Positions 7,934-15,332 of a DNA stretch of 17,852 nucleotides are shown here, piece by piece; the stretch's first letter is position 1; each line of letters opens with the position of its first letter. The stretch is taken from positions 1-17,852 of the forward strand of contig CAZLWA010000041.1 of assembly GCA_964563165.1 (NCBI GenBank), given 5' to 3'. Made by a program: the position numbers and the translations under genes. Under the pieces are notes generated by a model that saw only the letters and a program-made list of their open reading frames with translations, was not told the origin of the DNA and did no database searches. Source of the stretch: CAZLWA01 sp964563165 (lineage in GTDB: Bacteria; CLD3; SB21).

Positions 7934-9220
7934 ATGGAATTAATTTTCCTGATAATCGGAATGGCCGTAGGATTTTTCACCGGTTGGTTCATAAGTAAAT
8001 ACAAATACGGCGGGAAAGAAAATAATAATTTTTTGAGTGACAGCCTTAACCGTGCTCAGGTGGAGCTCACCGATGAAAGAAAGAAAGTTCTGCAGCTGAG
8101 TTCCGAAGTGACGAAAAGCAAGACTGAGTTCGTTAATTTACAGACAAGACTGAATGAACAAAAAAGCGACTTCGAGCAACTGCAGAAGAAGTTTCAAATT
8201 GAATTTGAAAACCTGGCAAATAAGATATTTGAGAACAAGAGTCAAAAATTCACTGAATTAAACCAAAAAAACTTATCGGAAATATTGCTGCCGATGAATG
8301 AGAAATTGAAGCAGTTTGAAAAAAGAGTTGAAGAGACCTATGTTGAAGAGTCGAAACAAAGATTTTCTCTGGAAAATGAAATCAAGAAACTTTACGACCT
8401 CAATCAATTAATGACCAAGGAAGCGAGTAATTTGACCAATGCTTTAAAAGGAGACAGCAAAACGCAGGGCAGCTGGGGTGAAATGATCCTGGAGAGCATT
8501 TTAGAGAAATCGGGGCTCGTAAAAGGCAGAGAATTTCTGATCCAGGAAACCCTGATCTCGGAAGAAGGTAAAAGGCAAAAGCCGGACGTGATCATTAATT
8601 TGCCCGAGAATAAGAACATGGTTATTGATTCCAAGGTATCCTTAACCGACTATGAACGTTATTGTTCAGTCTCTGATGAAGCTCTCAAAGTCAATTTTCT
8701 GAAAACGCATATCTCGTCTATCCGGCGGCACATCAAAGAATTGAGTCAGAGAAATTATCAAAGTTTATACGGAATAAACAGCCCGGATTTTGTTTTGATG
8801 TTCGTGCCGATCGAGTCGGCTTTTGGCTTAGCCGTACTCAATGATTCCAACTTGTTTTACGAGGCCTTTGAACTTAATATCGTCATCGTTAGTCCTTCAA
8901 CCTTGCTGGCAACGTTAAGAACCATATCCAATATTTGGAGGCAAGAAAGCCAAAACAAAAATGCAATGGAAATCGCCAGACAAGGGGGTGAACTCTATGA
9001 TAAATTTGTAGGATTTGTAGATGATTTGATCAAAGTTGGGAGAAATATTGACGCGACCAAAGAAATTTATTCGGAGGCAATGAAGAAATTACATTCAGGC
9101 AGCGGAAACCTCGTTCGTCGAACTGAAAAAATCAAGACCTTAGGAGCTAATGCAACAAAATCATTGCCCCAGCAGCTTCTGGATAAAGCGGATGTTGATC
9201 AAATCGATTTGATTGAATAG
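7934..9220 (+). CDS. rmuC: RmuC family DNA recombination-limiting protein
   Basis: RmuC proteins are membrane-anchored coiled-coil proteins with a nuclease-like fold. In E. coli, RmuC limits rearrangement at inverted repeats; the biochemical activity is not well established. The sequence shows an N-terminal membrane segment (ELIFLIIGMAVGFFTGWFI, residues 2-20) and a long charged coiled coil (about residues 30-170). The RmuC core follows, with GSWGEMILESILEKSGL, KPDVIINLPENKNMVIDSKV and, further on, VLMFVPIESAF. The 428-residue length is normal. The gene follows dgt by 62 bases. Base composition is clearly lower in GC than in the genes on either side: one 60-base line near 8221 has 17 G+C, against 37 in a comparable line of hflX. 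This may reflect a different evolutionary history or merely a lysine- and asparagine-rich coiled coil. Confidence 0.94.
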   Translation: MELIFLIIGMAVGFFTGWFISKYKYGGKENNNFLSDSLNRAQVELTDERKKVLQLSSEVTKSKTEFVNLQTRLNEQKSDFEQLQKKFQIEFENLANKIFENKSQKFTELNQKNLSEILLPMNEKLKQFEKRVEETYVEESKQRFSLENEIKKLYDLNQLMTKEASNLTNALKGDSKTQGSWGEMILESILEKSGLVKGREFLIQETLISEEGKRQKPDVIINLPENKNMVIDSKVSLTDYERYCSVSDEALKVNFLKTHISSIRRHIKELSQRNYQSLYGINSPDFVLMFVPIESAFGLAVLNDSNLFYEAFELNIVIVSPSTLLATLRTISNIWRQESQNKNAMEIARQGGELYDKFVGFVDDLIKVGRNIDATKEIYSEAMKKLHSGSGNLVRRTEKIKTLGANATKSLPQQLLDKADVDQIDLIE

Positions 9221-9239
9221 GATTAAGTACACGTATTAT

Positions 9240-9246
9240 AGAAGGG
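9240..9246 (+). promoter_or_regulatory. Ribosome binding site deciding the TTG start of hflX
   Basis: AGAAGGG ends 7 bases before the TTG at 9254 and only 1 base before the in-frame TTG at 9248. An in-frame stop (TAG at 9239-9241) excludes any start further upstream, so translation must begin at a TTG, and spacing favours 9254. Confidence 0.6.
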
Positions 9247-9253
9247 TTTGTAT

Positions 9254-10561
9254 TTGAAAAAAACTTTCCCCACAGGACAGACCAAAGAGCGCGCATTGCT
9301 GGTCGGCATCACGCACGCACAGGATTCCGGCAATCATTTGGTTGAGGACTATTTGGAAGAGCTGGCCTTGCTGGCCGATACGGCGGGCGTGGAAGTGACC
9401 GGCTCGATCACTCAGAATCTCAAGCGCCTGGATCCGGCGACGTACATCGGCAAGGGCAAAGTTCACGAAATTGCCGCCAAAGTCCTCGAAGAAGAAATTC
9501 AGGTCGTGATATTTGACGAAGACCTCTCCCCCGCTCAGGCCAAGAATCTCGAAAACGAAATTAAATGCAAGATCATAGACCGCAGCGCGCTGATCCTCGA
9601 TATTTTTGCGAAGCGCGCGCGCACGCACGAATCAAAAACGCAGGTGGAACTGGCACAATTGCAGTATCTGCTCCCGCGCCTCACGCGTCAATGGACCCAT
9701 TTGGGCCGCCAGGCAGGCGGCGTGTTCACCAAAGGCCCGGGTGAAACTCAGCTGGAGACCGACCGGAGACTGATCGGAAACCGCATCGCCGTTCTGAAGG
9801 AAGAACTGAAAAAAATCGAATCGCAGCGAAAGACGCAGCGGGCGAGCCGCAGCGAATTGTTCAAAGCCGCGCTCGTCGGCTATACCAACGTCGGCAAGTC
9901 CACCCTGCTCAACGCGGTCTCCGATGCGGGTGTATTTGTCGAAGACCGCCTGTTTGCCACGCTGGACGCGACGACGCGCCGCGTCTACCTCAATGCGGAG
10001 CATCCGTGCCTGATCTCCGACACGGTCGGATTTATTCGTAAACTCCCCCATCATCTCGTGGCGTCGTTTCGCTCGACGCTGGAAGAAGTCCGCGATGCAG
10101 ATCTGTTAATTCATGTCGTCGATCTGAGCAACCACCTGTTCCTGGAACAAATCGAAACGGTTCATAAGGTTCTGGAAGAACTGGAAGCCGCGAAAGACGC
10201 GGCCCTGATGGTATTCAACAAAGTGGACAAAGTGACGGATGAGACTATTTTAACCCAGATGAAAAAACAATTTCCGCACAGCTTGTTCATTTCCGCCGCT
10301 CGCAAGATCGGCTTGGATAAATTGCGTCAGGCGATCATAGACCAGATCGAGAAGACGTATGTGACCGAGACAATTTCCTTCGATTCGGCCGACGGTAAAC
10401 TGTATGCGATGGTGCATTATTTGGCGAACGTCCTGGAGGTTCGCTATTTACATAATCGAACGGTCATCCGGTTCCGCACACGTAAAGAAGACCTTGAAAA
10501 GATCACCGCCTACCAAAGCAAGCACCGCGAACTCACAAAGATTCATGCCGGAAAGAAATGA
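9254..10561 (+). CDS. hflX: GTPase HflX, ribosome-associated
   Basis: HflX is an OBG-HflX family GTPase that binds the 50S subunit and splits stalled or stress-damaged 70S ribosomes. The N-terminal HflX domain carries RALLVGITHA and TYIGKGKVHEI. A coiled region with the family signature GPGETQLETDRR links it to the G domain. G-domain motifs are complete: G1 GYTNVGKST (K215, S216), G2 ATLDATTRR, G3 DTVGFI, G4 NKVD and G5 near FISAARKIG. Length from the TTG at 9254 is 435 residues, close to the usual 420-440. The protein then starts MKKTFPTGQTKERALLVG. No ATG is available upstream before a stop codon. The gene stands alone, with 33 bases after rmuC and a 160-base spacer behind it. In E. coli hflX is next to hfq and hflKC; that context is absent here. 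Confidence 0.96.
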   Translation: MKKTFPTGQTKERALLVGITHAQDSGNHLVEDYLEELALLADTAGVEVTGSITQNLKRLDPATYIGKGKVHEIAAKVLEEEIQVVIFDEDLSPAQAKNLENEIKCKIIDRSALILDIFAKRARTHESKTQVELAQLQYLLPRLTRQWTHLGRQAGGVFTKGPGETQLETDRRLIGNRIAVLKEELKKIESQRKTQRASRSELFKAALVGYTNVGKSTLLNAVSDAGVFVEDRLFATLDATTRRVYLNAEHPCLISDTVGFIRKLPHHLVASFRSTLEEVRDADLLIHVVDLSNHLFLEQIETVHKVLEELEAAKDAALMVFNKVDKVTDETILTQMKKQFPHSLFISAARKIGLDKLRQAIIDQIEKTYVTETISFDSADGKLYAMVHYLANVLEVRYLHNRTVIRFRTRKEDLEKITAYQSKHRELTKIHAGKK

Positions 10562-10721
10562 ACAGAACACGAATGCGCACCGGTCGAGCCGTTAGCATCC
10601 TAAGCGCGCACGGTTTTGAAAAATTTTATTCCTATTTTTTGTTGCTAATTCGAGCCTTATAACGTATCTTTTACGTGAATGATTTTTTCACTCCAATCTT
10701 GATTTTCAGAGACTTTTTACG
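10562..10721. other. Non-coding spacer between hflX and the PorV-TPR gene
   Basis: This 160-base spacer separates the DNA/ribosome genes from the envelope genes and probably contains the promoter of the downstream operon. The left part is GC-rich with no convincing terminator hairpin. The right part is AT-rich, with a TTATAACGTATCTTTT stretch at 10657-10672 that offers TATAAC and TATCTTTT as -10-like elements. No -35 or -33 element is well spaced to either, so I do not call a specific promoter. Confidence 0.4.
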
Positions 10722-12713
10722 ATGTCAAAAAGAGCAAAATTCTCTAAGATTTCATTTCAACTATTGAAGATCACCGTCCTGAACGCGGCTATAATTCTGA
10801 TTTCTTTTCAAGAAATCTACGCACAAGCCAACGCGGACAACGGCACGCAGAGCCTCTTCATCGAATCCGGCATCGGCTCGCGCGCACAAGGTATGGGCAA
10901 TGCTTACGTGGCCGTTGCAGGTGACGGGTCCGCAATTTTCTGGAACCCGGCCGGATTGGATTATTTGACACAGTGGAATTTAGTTGCATTCCATTCGACA
11001 TTGATCGCGGGGGCATCCTATAACTTTGCAAGCCTTTCATTTCCGTTCGTTCAATTTGGAACTTTCGGTGCAGGAATCGCACGTTTCAGTGTGGATGGCA
11101 TAACACGGACGGATCTGAATAATTTTATTATCGGTACAGGCGCTTATTCCGAGGAAGAATATTATTTTTCGTACGGAAAGAAGCTGCCCTGGTTCGGATT
11201 GGCACTGGGAACCACCTTCAAGATATCGCACAAATCCGCTGCAGACGAAACGGCAACCGGTGAGGTTTCAAGTACTTCATCGGGAATCGATGTGGGATTA
11301 ATGTACCGCCCTGAATTTGAATCTTCCGCACTTAGAAACTTATCGGTAGGCCTGAATATCCAAAATATCGTCGCTCCTAAAGCGAAACTGAATAATACAG
11401 AATATACCGATCCTTACAATATCAGATTCGGTATCGCCAAAGATCTTTATTTTGGCGGAGAACAGCTCCATAAATTCACATTTGCTGCGGATATCAACAA
11501 GGGCCAGCGTTCAAAAAAAATGACCCTTAATCTCGGCGGCGAATTTGTTTACAACCGCTATTTGAACTTCCGCGCCGGATTTAATAACGGGCAAACCACG
11601 GTCGGATTGGGAACCGAGTTCAAGCAGTTTGAGCGGTTCCAGGTGGATTATTCGATCAACCTCGGCAATCAATTCGGCACTCCGCTGCATCGCGTCTCGC
11701 TGACGATGAATTTCGGAAAAACGATCGAAGAGCGTATTCAGATCTCCAAGGCGCGGCGTATGGACGAAGATCAAAGACTGGTCCTCAAAAATCAGGAAGC
11801 CGCGAAAGCGCGCGCGCTCAAGGAGCACCAGGCGCTGGGCAAAGAATTGTTCCGCGACAGGAAATTAATTCCAGCGCTCGTGGAATTCGAACAAGTGGCG
11901 CAGCTGGATCCGAATAATGAGAACGCCAGGCTTTATCTTGACAGCGTCAATATGCTTATGGACATGCAATTGGCGGCCCAGCTTGCCGATACCGCCAGCG
12001 CCGTTAAAAATGTGACGATCGGCGAGGAAAATGAAAAATTCGTAAAGGACCATTACCGCAAGGGCACTCAGTTCGTCTCGAAGGGCGATTATATTGCGGC
12101 GCTCAGTGAATTTCAAAACGCCTACGATCGCGCTCCGAAGAATTCGGAGATTTCCAAAGCCCTGGCCGATACCCGCGTTTTGCTGGACCGGAGGATAGGA
12201 AGTTTCATTGCCAAAGCGCGCTCCAGCGCCGCGGCAAATAATTTTGCCGAAGCGTTGAAGCTGCTGAGCGAAGCGCGCAGCCTTGATCCGACCAATCAGA
12301 CCATTCAAAAAGCCATCGACCAGGAATTGAAATCCATCAGCAGCCGGCTGAGCTTCCTCGAATCTACGCGCAGCGGCTTGGACGCTTACTCCAAGGGTAA
12401 TTATCAGGAAGCCATGGAAGCGTTTGAGAAAGCGCTCCTGATCGATCCGAGCAACGAGACGGTTAAAGAATATCACAAGAAGTCGATCGTACGTGCGTTT
12501 GCGACGTTCAAGAACCTCGAAGGCGAGCAGGAAAAAGTCTACTTGCAGGGCGTGGATCTCTACGTCGAAGGCAAATACGAACAATCCATCGTGATCTGGC
12601 AGCGCATTTTGGAAAAGGACCCGTTGAACAAACGCGTCCTAAAGGCCATTGATAAAGCCGAAGAGCAATTGCGCACACAAAAAGAACTGAAAAAGAAAAA
12701 AGGGACCGAATAA
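10722..12713 (+). CDS. PorV/PorQ-like outer-membrane beta-barrel protein with C-terminal TPR domain
   Basis: This is a predicted outer-membrane protein. Residues 1-34 form a signal peptide, with hydrophobic core LLKITVLNAAIILISF and a likely cut after EIYA. Residues 50-79 carry the PorV/UPF0164-type signature, including GSRAQGMGNAYVAVAGDG and IFWNPAGL. Alternating beta-strand sequence continues to about residue 340, ending near VSLTMNFGKT, as in a 14-strand FadL-like barrel. A charged linker leads to about five TPR-like helical repeats (near residues 366, 442, 496, 553 and 607), with repeated A/G-x3-F/Y and DPxN endings such as LDPNNENA, LDPTNQTI and IDPSNETV. The TPR part is presumably periplasmic and binds protein or peptidoglycan. 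PorV itself is a type IX secretion component, but this protein is longer because of the TPRs, and no other T9SS gene is in the window. It lies 3 bases upstream of the SpoIIE-type gene, so the two are very likely cotranscribed. Confidence 0.82.
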   Translation: MSKRAKFSKISFQLLKITVLNAAIILISFQEIYAQANADNGTQSLFIESGIGSRAQGMGNAYVAVAGDGSAIFWNPAGLDYLTQWNLVAFHSTLIAGASYNFASLSFPFVQFGTFGAGIARFSVDGITRTDLNNFIIGTGAYSEEEYYFSYGKKLPWFGLALGTTFKISHKSAADETATGEVSSTSSGIDVGLMYRPEFESSALRNLSVGLNIQNIVAPKAKLNNTEYTDPYNIRFGIAKDLYFGGEQLHKFTFAADINKGQRSKKMTLNLGGEFVYNRYLNFRAGFNNGQTTVGLGTEFKQFERFQVDYSINLGNQFGTPLHRVSLTMNFGKTIEERIQISKARRMDEDQRLVLKNQEAAKARALKEHQALGKELFRDRKLIPALVEFEQVAQLDPNNENARLYLDSVNMLMDMQLAAQLADTASAVKNVTIGEENEKFVKDHYRKGTQFVSKGDYIAALSEFQNAYDRAPKNSEISKALADTRVLLDRRIGSFIAKARSSAAANNFAEALKLLSEARSLDPTNQTIQKAIDQELKSISSRLSFLESTRSGLDAYSKGNYQEAMEAFEKALLIDPSNETVKEYHKKSIVRAFATFKNLEGEQEKVYLQGVDLYVEGKYEQSIVIWQRILEKDPLNKRVLKAIDKAEEQLRTQKELKKKKGTE

Positions 12714-12716
12714 CCT

Positions 12717-15317
12717 ATGCTTTTCAAGACGTCCGTCAAAGAAGATCTCAAAGTTCCCGCAGACATGAAATATCTCAGCGATCTGCGTGATTTTGTCGTG
12801 CGCATCGGGAGAAAAAACGGTTTCGACGACAAGGTTATCGGGTCGCTCAAATTAGCCACGGATGAAGCGGTCACGAACATCATCCGCCACGCCTATCGCG
12901 AAACACCAGGGCGCGGATTTGTGACGATGCGCGCCATCGTGAAAACGACCAGTCTCACCATCGTTCTGATCGATCAGGGCAAGACCTTCGATCCGCGCAA
13001 CGCCAAAGCGCCGGACATGAAGGAATACATCAAGATCGGGAAAAAAGGCGGTCTCGGCATTTTCATGCTTCAGAAATTGATGGACGAGATAGACTACCAG
13101 GTCACGTCCGAAGGGAACGAGCTGCGCCTCGTCAAATACCGCGATACGAAGGCGATTCGCGGCAAGGCCATCCGTCAGATCAATTTAAAAAATCGCTACG
13201 CTATCATGTCTTCCGCGGCGCTGACGCTGTTGGTCGTCGGCGGGTACATCCTGTTTGAAAAAGTTCAGTCGGAAAGTTTGCAAAATGAAATCCTGAAACG
13301 CATCACCGCGATCTCCGCGACGATGTCCTCCTCCGGATCCGATTACATGTCGGATCAGAACGATCTGGCTATGTTTCAAATCGCCGATAAACTGAAAGCG
13401 GATAACAAGAACATCGTGGATATCTTCGTCATCGATAACAACAATCACATTTTTGCGTCGTCCAATCGTCTGAGCCTTGGAAACTATACCATTCCGGCAG
13501 AATATGAGATCTATCCCGTGACGGGCTTTGAAACGACGTCGGAATCGGACAGTCTGCCTAAAGGCATTGCCAATCCTGAGCTGCTCGCGAATGTAAAAAT
13601 TTATAAATATTTGCTCAAGGACGAGATCGTCTTTGACGTCAATACACCGGTGTATCGAGCGAACATCATTCGCACCGAAAATGTGCTGGGCTTCTCCCAT
13701 GTGCTCATCAAGGAGACCGCAATCCAGGATGAAATGGCCGGACTTAAGTTAATGGGTATTGTCCTGGCCATCCTGCTGCTGCTGCTGGGCTATACCGGTA
13801 TTGCCATATTGATCGCACGTATCATCAGTCCGTTCCAAAAACTGACCGACTGGATCCGCGCGGCCGGCCACGAAACGATCACCGACGACATGGACATCGA
13901 TACGTCCAATGAAGTCGGTGAAATTGCGCAGGCGTTCAGCGACATGGCGAGTAAATTCCGTAAAGCGCAGATCGGCCTTGTTCAGCAAAAGCAATTGCAG
14001 AAAGAGATCCAGGTCGCCCAGGAAATACAGCACATGCTGCTGCCGTTGACGTTTCCGGAAGTTACGGGATATGATATTTCAACGTATTATGAATCGGCCA
14101 AGGAAGTCGGCGGCGATCTGTTCGATTTCATACGCGTTGACGAAGATACCATTGGGATCGTGGTCGCGGACGTGTCGGGTAAAGGCGTTCCGGGATCGCT
14201 CGTGATGACCATGATCCGCACGGCGCTGCGCCTGGAAGCGCGCGGCAACAAGAATCCCGCAGAGGTTTTGGCTAAGGTCAATGATTTCGTCGTGGACGAT
14301 ATGAAAAAAGGAATGTTCGTCACGATGTTTTACATCATTCTGGATTCGCGCAACCGCGAGATTCATTTTGCCAGTGCGGGCCACAATCCGATGATCCTCC
14401 ACCGCGCCTCTACCAAGCAAACGTATTATTTGAATCCACGCGGATTCCCGGTCGGTATTTCCTTACCCGACCGTAAATTGTTTGCGCAGTCCATTCAGAC
14501 CGACAGCATCAAATTGCGCGAGGACGATATTTTGATTTGTTATACCGACGGCATTACCGAAGCCATGAACAAATCGCGGGATCTTTTCAGCGAAGAGCGC
14601 TTTTTGGAGGGTATCCGTAAGCACGCGAAAATGGATGCCAAACAATTCGTCGAGAATATGCGCACCGATATTGTCGAATTTACCGAAGGCGCTCCGCAGA
14701 ACGACGATATTACGTTCGTGGCCATCAAGGAGAACCTGGAAGCGGGAGATGTGCTCTTTGAAATGCGTAAGGGCCTGATCGATATGGTTAAAGACGGAAT
14801 GAGCGTGAAAGAAGCCTCCGCCAAGGCGCGCGTGTCGACGTCCACCTATTATAAATATAAGAAGAAATTTCTGGAATTCGGCTACGACGGATTAAAAAAT
14901 AAAGACGACGGTTCGAGCGTGGAGGCCAAGCATCTCAGCATTGAGCAGAAGGCGAAGATGTTCGACGTGATCCGCAACAATCCCGAACTCGGCCCCAAGA
15001 TGATCAGCAATGCGCTGATGTCTGAAAAATACGGGTATACGGAATTATCCGAAAAACGCATTTACGACGAGTTGATCCGTATGCGCTTGAATACGCAGGA
15101 AAAACGTCAAGCCTTCGTGACCGCACGCACGAATTCGAAACGCAAATTCAAAATGCCCGGCACACCGATGCTTACGATGGACGGTGAGGTCATCAAGAGC
15201 GGCGGATCGAATGCCGATTCGATCGTGGACCGCATTATGCAGCAGCGCAGAAGCGGCGGGGAATCCGCACCGGCAGAAGAATCGCAGACGGTCACCGAAC
15301 CAAGTTCGCAGGAATGA
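12717..15317 (+). CDS. Membrane sensor with RsbW-like kinase, HAMP, SpoIIE phosphatase and C-terminal transposase-type HTH pair
   Basis: Domains in order: an RsbW-type HATPase (about residues 1-145) with N-box DEAVTNIIRHAY (E50, N54), IDQG (D86) and GGLGIFMLQKL (G111-G114). TM1 follows (161-180), then a periplasmic part (181-344) with a Cache-like IVDIFVIDNNNHIFASS. TM2 (345-370), HAMP (371-420) and a coiled segment lead to a SpoIIE/PP2C phosphatase (about 430-672). All metal aspartates are present: GGDLFDF (D467), VADVSGKG (D485), YTDGITEA (D611) and QNDDIT (D663/D664). The tail holds two HTH-like units: 684-728 (GMSVKEASAKARVSTSTYYK) and 738-792 (LSIEQKAKMFDVIRNNPELG, ending in KRIYDELIRMRL). 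They resemble the tandem HTH of IS481/IS630-type transposases, without a DDE catalytic core. A basic, low-complexity end completes 866 residues. Known RsbW and RsbU enzymes phosphorylate and dephosphorylate STAS-domain anti-anti-sigma proteins; no STAS protein is in the window. Domain calls are firm; the target and the DNA-binding role are inference. Confidence 0.9.
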   Translation: MLFKTSVKEDLKVPADMKYLSDLRDFVVRIGRKNGFDDKVIGSLKLATDEAVTNIIRHAYRETPGRGFVTMRAIVKTTSLTIVLIDQGKTFDPRNAKAPDMKEYIKIGKKGGLGIFMLQKLMDEIDYQVTSEGNELRLVKYRDTKAIRGKAIRQINLKNRYAIMSSAALTLLVVGGYILFEKVQSESLQNEILKRITAISATMSSSGSDYMSDQNDLAMFQIADKLKADNKNIVDIFVIDNNNHIFASSNRLSLGNYTIPAEYEIYPVTGFETTSESDSLPKGIANPELLANVKIYKYLLKDEIVFDVNTPVYRANIIRTENVLGFSHVLIKETAIQDEMAGLKLMGIVLAILLLLLGYTGIAILIARIISPFQKLTDWIRAAGHETITDDMDIDTSNEVGEIAQAFSDMASKFRKAQIGLVQQKQLQKEIQVAQEIQHMLLPLTFPEVTGYDISTYYESAKEVGGDLFDFIRVDEDTIGIVVADVSGKGVPGSLVMTMIRTALRLEARGNKNPAEVLAKVNDFVVDDMKKGMFVTMFYIILDSRNREIHFASAGHNPMILHRASTKQTYYLNPRGFPVGISLPDRKLFAQSIQTDSIKLREDDILICYTDGITEAMNKSRDLFSEERFLEGIRKHAKMDAKQFVENMRTDIVEFTEGAPQNDDITFVAIKENLEAGDVLFEMRKGLIDMVKDGMSVKEASAKARVSTSTYYKYKKKFLEFGYDGLKNKDDGSSVEAKHLSIEQKAKMFDVIRNNPELGPKMISNALMSEKYGYTELSEKRIYDELIRMRLNTQEKRQAFVTARTNSKRKFKMPGTPMLTMDGEVIKSGGSNADSIVDRIMQQRRSGGESAPAEESQTVTEPSSQE

Positions 15318-15332
15318 TCTTGGAATCCTAAC

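Noticed and set aside
10590..10625. Rho-independent terminator after hflX
   Set aside because: Possible arms (ACCG/CGGT, TTAG/CTAA) are only four bases long and widely spaced, and no clean T-run follows a stable stem.
11865..12584. 239-codon open frame on the minus strand inside the TPR region
   Set aside because: It is antisense to the TPR repeats; the open frame follows from repeated codon choice. The translation is F/V-rich without family motifs.
14763..15317. Remnant insertion sequence fused by chance at the end of the phosphatase gene
   Set aside because: There are no terminal inverted repeats, target duplication or DDE remnant. The frame and codon use continue smoothly and the stop is followed at once by the next gene, so a true fusion is more likely.
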